In this document: positions 1 through 7,655 of the stretch, piece by piece
How positions within the stretch are numbered: position 1 is the stretch's first letter
Layout: the number at the start of each line of letters is the position of its first letter
Source: Synechococcus sp. PCC 7336
GTDB lineage: Bacteria > Cyanobacteriota > Cyanobacteriia > Thermostichales > PCC-7336
Reading direction: 5' to 3'
DNA length: 64,000 nt
Assembly: GCF_000332275.1 (NCBI RefSeq)
Contig: NZ_CM001776.1
Span: forward strand, 3,594,008-3,658,007
The notes under the pieces: model-generated
The model's database searches: none
Seen by the model: the letters and a program-made list of their open reading frames with translations, nothing else
Told to the model about the DNA's origin: nothing
Translations under genes and position numbers: made by a program

Positions 1-1
1 A

Positions 2-1522
2 TTTGCCAATGGTATCGAGGAACGACGGGGCTACGACAATCTCAACCGTCTCACCCGTCTCACCACCGTCCAAATCGATGCCGAAACCGGCGCAGAAACC
101 GTCATTGCTGGCTTCGAATACACCCTCAACAATGTCGGTCACCGCCTGCAAATCACCGAACACGATGGCCGCATCACCCAATACGAATATGACGATGTCT
201 ATCGCCTCACCCAGGAGCGCATCCTCGACCCGGACGACCCCACCAACGATGGTCGCACCATCAGCTACACCTACGACGCCCTCGGCAACCGCCTCACCCG
301 CGTCGATTCGCTCGAAGGGCTGACCACCTACACCTACAACGATGACTATCAACTGCTCCAGGAAGTCCGCAGTCTAAATGGCGATGTCACCAACACCATC
401 ACCTACGGCTACGATGCCAACGGCAATCTGCTCAGCCGGACGAGTGACACTAGCGGCACGACGCGGTTTGACTGGAACGATTCCAACCGTTTAGTCGGGG
501 TGTTGCTGCCCAATGGCGACGAGGTTAGTTACGTCTACGACCAGGCGGGCATTCAGGTCAGCAGCACCAGCAATGGCGAAACCACGACATACGTAGTCGA
601 TAGCAATCGGCCTTTCGCTCAGGTACTCGAATCCATCACCAGTGACGATCTCGTACAGATTTCCGTCTTTGGTTTGGACTTGATTGCTCAGTTGCAAGGG
701 GACCAAAGCTCGTTCTTCCATACCGATGGCTTGGGTAGCACTCGGGTTGTGACTGATGGCGAGGGCACTGTTCAACAGGAATTCGACTACTTGGCCTTTG
801 GCGAGCTGTTGGGGGCTCGCAATGCCGAGCAGGTGGATAACTTATTTGCGGGAGAGCAGTTCGAGCAGGAATTGGGGCTCTATCATTTACGCCAGCGCTA
901 TTACGACCCGAGTACGGGACGCTTTATCAGTCGCGATGCCTTCGAGGGCTTTATTACCAACCCGATTAGCCAGAACCGCTATCTCTACGCCAACGCCAAT
1001 CCAGTTACCTACACAGACCCCAGCGGCTTCTTCAGCATTGGCAATGTCAGTGCTGCTTCAGTGGCTAGGGGAACGCTGAGTGTCATTTCGAGCCCGCAAT
1101 TTTTGCTGGGTGCGGGGATTGGTGCTGGGGCACAGGTGACTGGCGACTTTGCTCGAGGAGAGCGCTCGACAGTATTGGGAGTTTTAGGGGCGGCAGCATT
1201 TGGGGGGTTGGGCTTTGTCTTCGGTCCGGCACTTGCTGGAGCTCTGCTTAAGAGCGCTAGTGGGACAGTGGGTCTTAGCTTGCTGGTCGCCAATGGTTTA
1301 GCAGATTCTTTCAATACGCTGCGAGCAGGATTGTCTAGTGGCGATCCTTTACGGGCATTTGCGGGTGTCACCTCTGCCCTGTTAGATTTCGGATTACTGG
1401 ATGGTGCTCTCAACCCGCGCTCACTACTGCGCAATCCCTTGAGGGGGGCGAGAGGGTTCGCGCGATCGATCGGCGGGCTATGCATATTCATCCGACTTCG
1501 GGGTCTTGTCCGCTTTTGGTGA
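2..1522 (+). pseudogene. RHS/YD-repeat protein, 3' part, cut by an ISL3 element
   Basis: The frame is open from the first complete codon at 2, so the gene begins outside the window. About 300 residues of YD repeats (YTYDALGNRLTRVDS type) lead to the RHS core end: YYDPSTGRFISRD near residue 300 and NRYLYANANPVTYTDPSG near 325-342. A Gly/Ala-rich hydrophobic region follows. In RHS polymorphic toxins this is the junction after which a variable C-terminal toxin begins. Here the native sequence stops at about 1480, and the last 13 residues (CIFIRLRGLVRFW) are read from the end of the inserted element. The native C-terminal domain is therefore missing, and no immunity gene can be assigned. RHS family membership is clear; a toxin role is inference. 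Confidence 0.85.
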
Positions 1523-1523
1523 T
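1481..1523. repeat. ISL3 left terminal inverted repeat
   Basis: This is the exact reverse complement of 3283-3325 over 43 bases. Read outward-in, it also encodes the 13-residue tail and stop codon that end the interrupted RHS frame. Confidence 0.93.
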
Positions 1524-1575
1524 GCAGAGAAGGTATAGGAGAATACCAGGTGCAAACCCTCACTCTGCCAAGCCC

Positions 1576-3240
1576 GTGGAACTTTTACAGCATCTCCTGC
1601 CCAGCCAAACGGATGTGAGCTTGAACAGTTGGAGTATCGATCCGGCCAACCAACAGCTCGTTGTTAACCTCTGCTCGACTCAAACGGTGGCCTGTTGCCC
1701 GCTGTGTCATCGCTCCACCGATCGCATCCATAGCCACTATGAGAGAACGTTGAGGGATTTGCCATTGGTTCAATTCACGCTGACGATATTGCTCCAAGTC
1801 TGTAAGTTCTTCTGCCTCAACGAGCGTTGCCCTCGGCGTATCTTTACGGAGCGTCTGCCCGAGGTTGTCGCGCCTTGGGCCAGACGCACGACTCGCTACA
1901 CGGCTCAACTGGAAGCGATGGGCTTAGCCCTCGGTGGTTCGGCAGCAGCCCGCTTGAGCCATCAGCTCGGATACGGATACAGCCGCAACACCATCTTGCG
2001 AGCCATCTCCAAATTGCCCCTACCAGTCATGGCCACGCCAAAGATATTGGGGGTGGATGATTTCGCGTTTCGCACGGGTCATCATTACGGAACGATCTTG
2101 GTCGACTTGGAGACCAACCAACCGATCGCACTACTCCCCGACCGGGCGGCTGGGACCTTAGCAGCCTGGTTGAAAGAGCAGCCTGGTGTGAAGATTCTCT
2201 CGAGAGATCGCTCCAAAGCCTACAGGCGAGGCATGAGCGATGGAGCACCCGATGCCATCCAGGTAGCCGATCGCTTTCATCTGTTGCAGAATCTCGAAGA
2301 GGCTTTAGAGAAAGTCTTTAAGGGACAAACCCAGTCGCTCGAACAGGTTGAGCAGCAACAGATTCAAGCCCAACAGCCAACCGAAGCACCGACCCCCGAA
2401 GCTGCTCCGGATAGATATCGAACCCAAAGGGAAGTCAATCGGGCCATACGACTGGAGAAGTGGGAACAAACCCATGCTCTACGCAAGCAAGGCTATGCCA
2501 TTAAAGACATTGCCCATCACCTCGGCATTGGCGAGCGAACGGTGTATACCTACCTGGCCGCGTCAACGTTTCCGGAATGGCAATATCCTGTGGGGCGGCG
2601 GAGAAACCCCAGTTGTTTGGATCCATACAAGGCTTACCTGTCAGAGCAATGGCAGCAAGGGCGCCAACAAACTAAACAGTTGTTTGGCGAGATCCAACAG
2701 CAAGGGTACCCGGGCAGCTATATGACCGTCGCCCGTTACACTCGGCAGTTGCGTTGCTCTCTGCCCTCCATCAAGCCCAGCCGAGAATCCCTCAATGACT
2801 TACCGGGTCGGGGACCAGCGCCATCACCCGCCACACCAGTGTCAGAGCCTTTGAGTGCCAAGCGGGCGGCTTGGCTGCTGTTGACACGGCCTGAAAACCT
2901 TACGCCTGAGGAGAAAACCCTGCTGGAAAAACTGGGCCAGCAGCCAAAGTTATCGGGGGCGATCGCTCTGGCTCAGGGGTTCATCAAACTGGTGCGCGAG
3001 CGACTGCCTGGGGAATTCGACGATTGGCTGGAGACAGCTGTGAGCAGCTCAATCAAGGCATTACGGAGTTTTGCCAAGGGTCTTCAAGAAGATTACGATG
3101 CGGTGAAAGCAGCTCTCACACTCGAGGTGAGCAATGGGCCAGTGGAGGGTCAAAACAACCGACTAAAAATGCTGAAACGGCAGATGTTTGGAAGGGCTGG
3201 GCTCGAGCTATTGGCCAAGCGCCTCATCCTAATCAGTTGA
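1576..3240 (+). CDS. ISL3-family transposase
   Basis: A DDE transposase of about 554 residues from the GTG at 1576. The N-terminal zinc finger has CCPLCHRSTDRIHSHY followed by CLNERCPRRIF. A helix-turn-helix region and the catalytic domain follow. Candidate catalytic acids lie in ILGVDDFAFRTGHHYG, in VADRFHLLQNLEEAL and in VSNGPVEGQNNRLKMLKRQM. The last motif, with FGRAGLELL, is typical of the ISL3 C-terminus. The frame is open further upstream to 1480, but that stretch is the terminal repeat itself. An ATG at 1522 is an alternative start. The gene looks intact, so the element may still be active. Confidence 0.88.
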   Translation: MELLQHLLPSQTDVSLNSWSIDPANQQLVVNLCSTQTVACCPLCHRSTDRIHSHYERTLRDLPLVQFTLTILLQVCKFFCLNERCPRRIFTERLPEVVAPWARRTTRYTAQLEAMGLALGGSAAARLSHQLGYGYSRNTILRAISKLPLPVMATPKILGVDDFAFRTGHHYGTILVDLETNQPIALLPDRAAGTLAAWLKEQPGVKILSRDRSKAYRRGMSDGAPDAIQVADRFHLLQNLEEALEKVFKGQTQSLEQVEQQQIQAQQPTEAPTPEAAPDRYRTQREVNRAIRLEKWEQTHALRKQGYAIKDIAHHLGIGERTVYTYLAASTFPEWQYPVGRRRNPSCLDPYKAYLSEQWQQGRQQTKQLFGEIQQQGYPGSYMTVARYTRQLRCSLPSIKPSRESLNDLPGRGPAPSPATPVSEPLSAKRAAWLLLTRPENLTPEEKTLLEKLGQQPKLSGAIALAQGFIKLVRERLPGEFDDWLETAVSSSIKALRSFAKGLQEDYDAVKAALTLEVSNGPVEGQNNRLKMLKRQMFGRAGLELLAKRLILIS

Positions 3241-3282
3241 TTCTTATACGAAATAAGCGCCTCATTTAGGACAGATTTAACG

Positions 3283-3325
3283 ATCACCAAAAGCGGACAA
3301 GACCCCGAAGTCGGATGAATATGCA
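3283..3325. repeat. ISL3 right terminal inverted repeat
   Basis: This is the exact reverse complement of 1481-1523. Read on the minus strand from the IS66 fragment, it adds the same tail (CIFIRLRGLVRFW) to that truncated frame. Confidence 0.93.
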
Positions 3326-3622
3326 CTCCGCGAGCGCCTGTAAGTCTCTCTTGAGATGAGCCCAACACAATTGTCTCTGCTCCAGGGGTAACCAGTTGTA
3401 GGCGCTATAGCGATCCGTGACCAGAATCCCTTCAAACGATTCCCCAATCAAGCCTTGGGCGGTGGCTTGGGAACGGCTCAATACCACCTCGAAAAAGCAC
3501 ACCAGAGGGGTGAGCAATCCCCAGACCCAACCTTTGGTCTTGCTCTTGTTACCTCCGTCCCGATTCCCTTGGGGAAAGCTGGTTTCATCGCTATACAAGA
3601 CTGCTTCAGACTGGACGTATCA
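3326..3622 (-). pseudogene. IS66-family transposase (TnpC) fragment
   Basis: About 95 residues of the IS66 transposase catalytic core can be read on the minus strand. They include SDETSFPQGNRDG, WGLLTPLVCFFEVVLSRS, LVTDRYSAYNWLPLEQR and QLCWAHLKRDLQALAE. The SDET and TDRYSAY segments correspond to the first two catalytic acids of the family. A stop lies just upstream of YVQSEAVLYSDETS near 3620, and the 3' part is cut by the ISL3 element at 3325. Both ends of the gene are therefore missing, and the fragment cannot encode a working transposase. Confidence 0.8.
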
Positions 3623-3819
3623 TCCCTGGTCGCTTTCTCATTCATGACTCTACTTTCGTACTCTATTCTTTCTCTCACTACAAGGACCAGACCTTGGGAC
3701 GGTTACCTTTATTCTCGTGGCTCAAAGATGAAGACTCTATCTTGGTTGTTCGCGATTCTCCTGGCGATCGGCGAATAGTCGAGTCAGACAAAGTCTATGC
3801 TGATGTATTTAAGCTATGA
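3610..3819 (+). pseudogene. Unrecognised C-terminal gene fragment
   Basis: A frame of about 69 codons runs from the IS66 fragment boundary to TGA at 3817-3819. It reads like protein (FLIHDSTFVLYSFSHYKDQ, LPLFSWLKDEDSILVVRD, KVYADVFKL) and has no start codon context. I do not recognise the family. The amino-acid make-up and the position beside an IS junction suggest the 3' end of a gene whose front was lost. It could also be a chance open frame. Confidence 0.3.
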
Positions 3820-3850
3820 CGCCAATTCTCATTAATGCTGCTACAGATCT

Positions 3851-3880
3851 GGCCCTCACCCCCGGCCCCTCTCCCTGGGG
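3851..3880. repeat. Left half of a CCCTCTCCC hairpin repeat split by an IS
   Basis: GGCCCTCACCCCCGGCCCCT and CTCCCTGGGG match the left arm of the repeat family seen at 19.1-19.4, 44.0, 53.1 and 62.4 kb. The other arm (TTTTGGGAGAGGGGAG) lies at 5374-5390, on the far side of the IS4-family element, so the element went into a pre-existing copy. Confidence 0.65.
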
Positions 3881-5370
3881 CTATCCATTAGGCAAAAGTA
3901 GCTGAACCATAGACAGGCACTAGCTTTGAGAAGCCAGTTGAGCCCCTTCAAGCAAATGGTGGAGTTTGGTCAGCCCTCGCCAAAGCGTCTTCAATCCAGG
4001 GTTGCCATCGCCCTTGCGAGCCAAGAAGCCTCCCAATCGAGCAATCCACAGCATTGCCTGTTGCAGAGTGGGTGGCTTTTGAGAGCGACTTTTCGGCACA
4101 AACTTGCGTCGTAACAGCCGCCATTCAGCAGGCTGTAAAACGAGCTCACAGGAGGCTTGCGGGGTGAGTCGAGCGCGGTAGGTCAGCCACATCAATCGCC
4201 AAGCTACAACGTTGTAGGTTGCCAGAGCCTTGAGCAAGCGCTCATAGCTTTGCAGTTGGAGCTGTTCGATGCCACAGCCACTTTTGAGGGTGAAGTGAAA
4301 CCGCTCAATCAGCCAGCGGTAGCTATACCAGCGGATGCACTGACAGACCTGCTCGAAGCTCTCAACTGGCAAGCTGGTCAGCAGAAACCAGCGAATCGGC
4401 TGAGCGCCATCATCAGGGGGGACGGTTTCTTCCACGAAGATGGCATTGAGGCGCACGGGCTCTAAGCTCGCGGCTTTGAGGTGATGCGATGGCACCTCCA
4501 GCGTCACCGCCATCGCCCGCACCTGCAACTGGGCAATGCGGGCCGCTCGCTTGGGATTACGCTGCACTTGCAGGCTCATCGCTCCCAAGACTGGGGCTTG
4601 TTCGAGGGTGGGGATGAACTTGCCCAGCTCGTGGCTAAGTTTGCGATTGTGCCTTGCGCGGATGAGTAACTCCCTGTTGTCCGCACGGGGATGGGCAAAC
4701 AGTTCGAAGATGTCTGCTTCTCGATCGCCAATATGAACCACTTGCTCTTGGCCCGCGAGCTCTCGCTCTACGGCTGCGAGAGTTGCTATCCAGCGATAGC
4801 TTTCCTTTTGCTCGATGGGAGTCACTGAGCGTTTTTCTTTCTTCCCGCGCCGCTGTTTGCGATTCCAGATGAATTGACTCAACAGACCTAAGGGTTCTCC
4901 CTCGCCGCTCACCGCAAAACAACTGTGGACTTTGATTCCCTGTTGATGGCTTTGATTGATGAAGCCCAGCCCTTCGGTCTGGGGGTGAGTGGTGAAGTCG
5001 AAATCCGTTGTGTCTTGAATGGCCAGCACCGTCTTGCCCGTGAGGGCCCGCCTGACCACTCCATCACGATGACTGTCCAGAATGCTGCTCGTGCTCACCT
5101 TCGGGTTGGCCCAAAATCGATAGGTTCCTTGGGCCACTGAGGCATTCCCACTCGCCTGAGGCACGCTCGCTGTGGGCTGCTCACTCAAGTCTGTGACGAT
5201 CTGCCCCAACCGCTTTGCATGTCGCAAATCGGCGAAGTGGATCGGGTTGATTTCTTGGCTGACCCAATCTTGCATGGTTTCTCTCCCTCCGGCTACAACT
5301 GCTTCAGTCTCTACTGCAGTTTATAATCCAGTCACAGTAAGCTCTCCATCGACTTGTGCCTAATGGATAG
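3881..5370 (-). mobile_element. IS4-family (IS50/Tn5-like) insertion sequence
   Basis: The element is about 1,490 bp. The ends are inverted: 3881-3894 reads CTATCCATTAGGCA, and the complement of 5357-5370 is identical. The match continues imperfectly for several more bases (AAAGTAG against CAAGTCG). It holds one intact transposase gene. No exact 9-bp target duplication is visible beside these ends, so the true ends may differ by a few bases or the flanks have changed. Confidence 0.8.
3920..5275 (-). CDS. IS4-family transposase, Tn5-like
   Basis: A 451-residue transposase. The N-terminal 60 residues (SQEINPIHFADLRHAKRLGQ) match the Tn5-type DNA-binding domain. The catalytic core has DTTDFDF, then HIGDREADIFELF, then the YREK-like motif in YSYRWLIERFHFTLKSGCGI, with spacing Y-x2-R-x3-E-x6-K. 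The C-terminal part (ARLGGFLARKGDGNPGLKTL) matches the dimerisation region of Tn5-like enzymes. It fills its element and looks full length with all three catalytic acids, so it may be functional. Confidence 0.88.
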   Translation of the reverse strand: MQDWVSQEINPIHFADLRHAKRLGQIVTDLSEQPTASVPQASGNASVAQGTYRFWANPKVSTSSILDSHRDGVVRRALTGKTVLAIQDTTDFDFTTHPQTEGLGFINQSHQQGIKVHSCFAVSGEGEPLGLLSQFIWNRKQRRGKKEKRSVTPIEQKESYRWIATLAAVERELAGQEQVVHIGDREADIFELFAHPRADNRELLIRARHNRKLSHELGKFIPTLEQAPVLGAMSLQVQRNPKRAARIAQLQVRAMAVTLEVPSHHLKAASLEPVRLNAIFVEETVPPDDGAQPIRWFLLTSLPVESFEQVCQCIRWYSYRWLIERFHFTLKSGCGIEQLQLQSYERLLKALATYNVVAWRLMWLTYRARLTPQASCELVLQPAEWRLLRRKFVPKSRSQKPPTLQQAMLWIARLGGFLARKGDGNPGLKTLWRGLTKLHHLLEGAQLASQS

Positions 5371-5429
5371 CAATTTTGGGAGAGGGGAGCCAGAATATCG
5401 ATGTTAAGAAATTGAGATCGAGAAATGAC

Positions 5430-6461
5430 TCAATCCGCCTGACCCACTCGCACGCCGCCCGGGCCGATCGTCTCTCGCACCCGATAAATGGGACGATTTT
5501 GCGACTCGTGGTAGGTGCGCATTTGCAGCTCGGCCAACAGCCCGAAACAGAAAAGCTGGACCCCAGCTAAAAACAGCACGACCGCCAAAACCAACAGCGG
5601 ACGGTTGCCAATATCTTGACCCCAAATCAATTTCAAAGCAGCCAAATAGAGCCCCGTAGCCGAGCCCGACAGCAACGCCAGGATGCCCAGCAGGCCGAAT
5701 ACGTGCATGGGGCGAGTCAAAAAGGTTTTGAAAAAATAAATCGTGAGCAGATCCATCAACACCCGAAAGGTACGCCCCAAACCGTACTTACTCTTGCCAA
5801 ACCTGCGGGCGTGATGGTTGACGGGGATTTCAGTAATTCTGGCCCCTTCGATGTAGGCCAACGCAGGTAAAAAACGGTGTAGCTCGCCATACAAATTCAT
5901 GTCTGCCACCAGCTCGGCCCGATAGGCTTTGAGCGAACAGCCATAGTCGTGCAGCTTTACCCCAGTAATCTGCCCGATCAGCCAATTGGCAATCTTGGAA
6001 GGCAGCGTGCGGGTGAGGGTGGCATCCTTGCGATGTTTGCGCCAGCCGCTGACCAAGTCGTAACCTTCGCTCAGCGCGGCCAGCAAATTGGGAATGTCGA
6101 CGGGATCGTTTTGCAAGTCCCCATCCAGCGTCACAATCGTTTGGCCGCGCGCCCGATGGAATCCAGCTGCCATTGCTGGGGTTTGGCCGTAATTGCGCCG
6201 CAGCAGCACCACACACAAATCCTGCCGCACCTCTGCCATCTGCTTCAGCAGCTCTGCAGACCCATCGCGAGAGCCATCGTCCACACAAATGATTTCGTAG
6301 TTGAGTCGGCTCTTGCGCAACGTTGTGGCGATTGTTTCGACTAAATGGGGGATGCTATCCACCTCGTTGTAGATGGGCACCACCACTGACACCTCTGGCT
6401 TGGCTGGAGCAGGGGCGATCGCCTGACTGGATGTTTGGGGCGAGGCGGTATAGAGATTCAT
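5430..6461 (-). CDS. Family 2 glycosyltransferase, polyprenyl-phosphate type
   Basis: The 343-residue protein has a GT-A fold N-terminus: SVVVPIYNEVDSIPHLV near 25, VDDGSRDGS near 60 and LDGDLQNDP near 113. Two hydrophobic helices follow at about 240-270 and 280-305. This architecture is that of DPM1/GtrB-like enzymes, which transfer a sugar from a nucleotide donor to undecaprenyl or dolichyl phosphate on the cytoplasmic face. The start ATG overlaps the stop of the upstream membrane-protein gene (ATGA), so the two are probably translationally coupled. The sugar is unknown. A role in making a lipid-linked sugar for glycan or lipid decoration is inferred from the family. Confidence 0.85.
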   Translation of the reverse strand: MNLYTASPQTSSQAIAPAPAKPEVSVVVPIYNEVDSIPHLVETIATTLRKSRLNYEIICVDDGSRDGSAELLKQMAEVRQDLCVVLLRRNYGQTPAMAAGFHRARGQTIVTLDGDLQNDPVDIPNLLAALSEGYDLVSGWRKHRKDATLTRTLPSKIANWLIGQITGVKLHDYGCSLKAYRAELVADMNLYGELHRFLPALAYIEGARITEIPVNHHARRFGKSKYGLGRTFRVLMDLLTIYFFKTFLTRPMHVFGLLGILALLSGSATGLYLAALKLIWGQDIGNRPLLVLAVVLFLAGVQLFCFGLLAELQMRTYHESQNRPIYRVRETIGPGGVRVGQAD

Positions 6462-7420
6462 CGCAAACCCTTATTGAGGGGATCGGGCAACTGTATTGAC
6501 GCCAGCCCCGCACCGGTTACCTCGGCCACGATACTGACAAGCCTGTAGATTGCCACCGACTTCAGTAGCAATCCTGCAGAAAAGTGTAGCTCTAGCAGGG
6601 CCACTAAGGTGGCTTCGAACACGCCAATTCCCCCTGGTGCTCCCGGCACCACCAAGCCCAAAAAGTAGGCGACGCTAAAGCTGCTCATCAGCAGGGGGAA
6701 TTGTTGCCATTGCAGGGGGTCGGGGGTGAGGGCAACCACAATCAAGAGAAATCCGAGGCTGCGCAGGATAAAAAAGATAACTTCCCCCAGCAGCGGAATG
6801 AGGGGATAGCGGGCGACGATCGCCTTTTCCAAACTCGATTCTTCGGCACTGGCGGGTTTGAGCTTGAGCTTGCTGAGATAGTGAATGCCCGGGTTGAGGG
6901 CAGCGGGGTGGAGCGCCAGCAAGACGATCGCCAAGCCGACCAGTTGCAGCAGGGGTCGCTCCAGCCCTCCCAGACCGATCGCAACCAAGAGCGCTGCTGC
7001 AATGTCCAGCAAAGGTTCGATGACCACACTCAGCACGGCGATCGCCCAGGGCACCTTGGCTGCGTGCATGGCCCGCACTCGCCCGTAAAAATGCCAGACA
7101 TTCCCCGGTAAATACTTGGCTATATTGGTTTTGAGATAAACCTGCACCGTCCACAGCTTGGGTACCGTGCAGTCAAACTCCTGCAAAATTAACGTCCAGA
7201 CCCACCCCGACCAAATGTGGGAGAACAGGGTGACGGCAGTGGCGATCGCCACAATTCCCCAGCCGCGCGGGCGAATTGGAATTGCGATCGCCTCTTGCCA
7301 GTGTTGGGCGAGGGCGTGTCCCAAGAACACCAACGTGGCCGTCAGGATGACCCAGCGGATGTAGGGCTTAACGAGTGCAACGAGAGCTTTGAAGAATTTC
7401 ATTACAGAGCAGCATTTCAT
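6458..7420 (-). CDS. UPF0104 / lysylphosphatidylglycerol-synthase-like membrane protein
   Basis: A 320-residue integral membrane protein with about eight hydrophobic segments. It contains the family signature late in the protein (LGLVVPGAPGGIGVFEATLVALL). The family resembles the membrane domain of MprF. Stand-alone members often sit beside DPM1-like glycosyltransferases, as here, and may move or modify lipid-linked substrates. No C-terminal aminoacyl-transferase domain is present, so it is not a complete lysyl-PG synthase. The ATG at 7402 (MKFFKALVALVKPY) is an alternative start. Its 3' end overlaps the glycosyltransferase start by 4 bases. Confidence 0.78.
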   Translation of the reverse strand: MKCCSVMKFFKALVALVKPYIRWVILTATLVFLGHALAQHWQEAIAIPIRPRGWGIVAIATAVTLFSHIWSGWVWTLILQEFDCTVPKLWTVQVYLKTNIAKYLPGNVWHFYGRVRAMHAAKVPWAIAVLSVVIEPLLDIAAALLVAIGLGGLERPLLQLVGLAIVLLALHPAALNPGIHYLSKLKLKPASAEESSLEKAIVARYPLIPLLGEVIFFILRSLGFLLIVVALTPDPLQWQQFPLLMSSFSVAYFLGLVVPGAPGGIGVFEATLVALLELHFSAGLLLKSVAIYRLVSIVAEVTGAGLASIQLPDPLNKGLR

Positions 7421-7489
7421 TGCGGGGAGAGGCTAAACCCCAGGCCGAGTTTTATCCTACTACTGCGCTGTCAGAATCTCGCGATCCGA

Positions 7490-7636
7490 TTTAAACCCCG
7501 TCTAAGTAGAGACCCGTAGTTTTGAGAATGTGTCTATTAGACCCTCTCACTAGCGCTGTGGTTCGCTGCATTCGCCCCCTAAATCCCCCACTAGTGGGGG
7601 ATTTAGGGGGCCGATCGCAATGCCTGGAAACTCCAG
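7490..7636. repeat. Left arm of the inverted repeat bounding the injection-system island
   Basis: 7490-7552 (TTTAAACCCCGTCTAAGTAG, then the stretch through GAGACCCGTAGTTTTGAG and CTATTAGACCCTCTCACTA) matches the reverse complement of 12889-12951 with about three mismatches. The match resumes at 7618-7636 (TGCCTGGAAACTCCAG against CTGGAGTTTTCAGGCA at 12868-12883). Between these, about 65 bp present only in this arm hold a perfect palindrome. Confidence 0.82.
7575..7610. repeat. Perfect 36-bp palindrome within the left arm
   Basis: CCCCCTAAATCCCCCACT is followed immediately by its exact reverse complement. It is absent from the other arm at 12.9 kb, so it was gained there or lost here. It resembles small palindromic interspersed repeats of cyanobacteria. 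It lies 45 bp after the fibre gene stop and could fold as a transcript end, but no T-run follows on the minus strand. Confidence 0.7.
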
Positions 7637-7655
7637 TTTTCAACATGGATGAAGC

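Larger units (their letters stand above)
1481..3325 (+). mobile_element. Complete ISL3-family insertion sequence
   Basis: The element is 1,845 bp with perfect 43-bp terminal inverted repeats at 1481-1523 and 3283-3325, both starting TGCATATTCATCCGACTTCG when read inward. It carries one transposase gene. ISL3 elements usually make an 8-bp target duplication. Here the flanks are GCGGGCTA on the left and CTCCGCGA on the right, so there is no duplication. The left neighbour is an RHS gene and the right neighbour is an IS66 fragment. A deletion or recombination after insertion is the simplest explanation. Confidence 0.88.

Noticed and set aside
5830-6288. A 152-codon minus-strand frame inside the glycosyltransferase
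   Set aside because: It overlaps the GT2 gene in another frame and is rich in Arg, Ala, Gly and Cys, as expected of an out-of-frame read.
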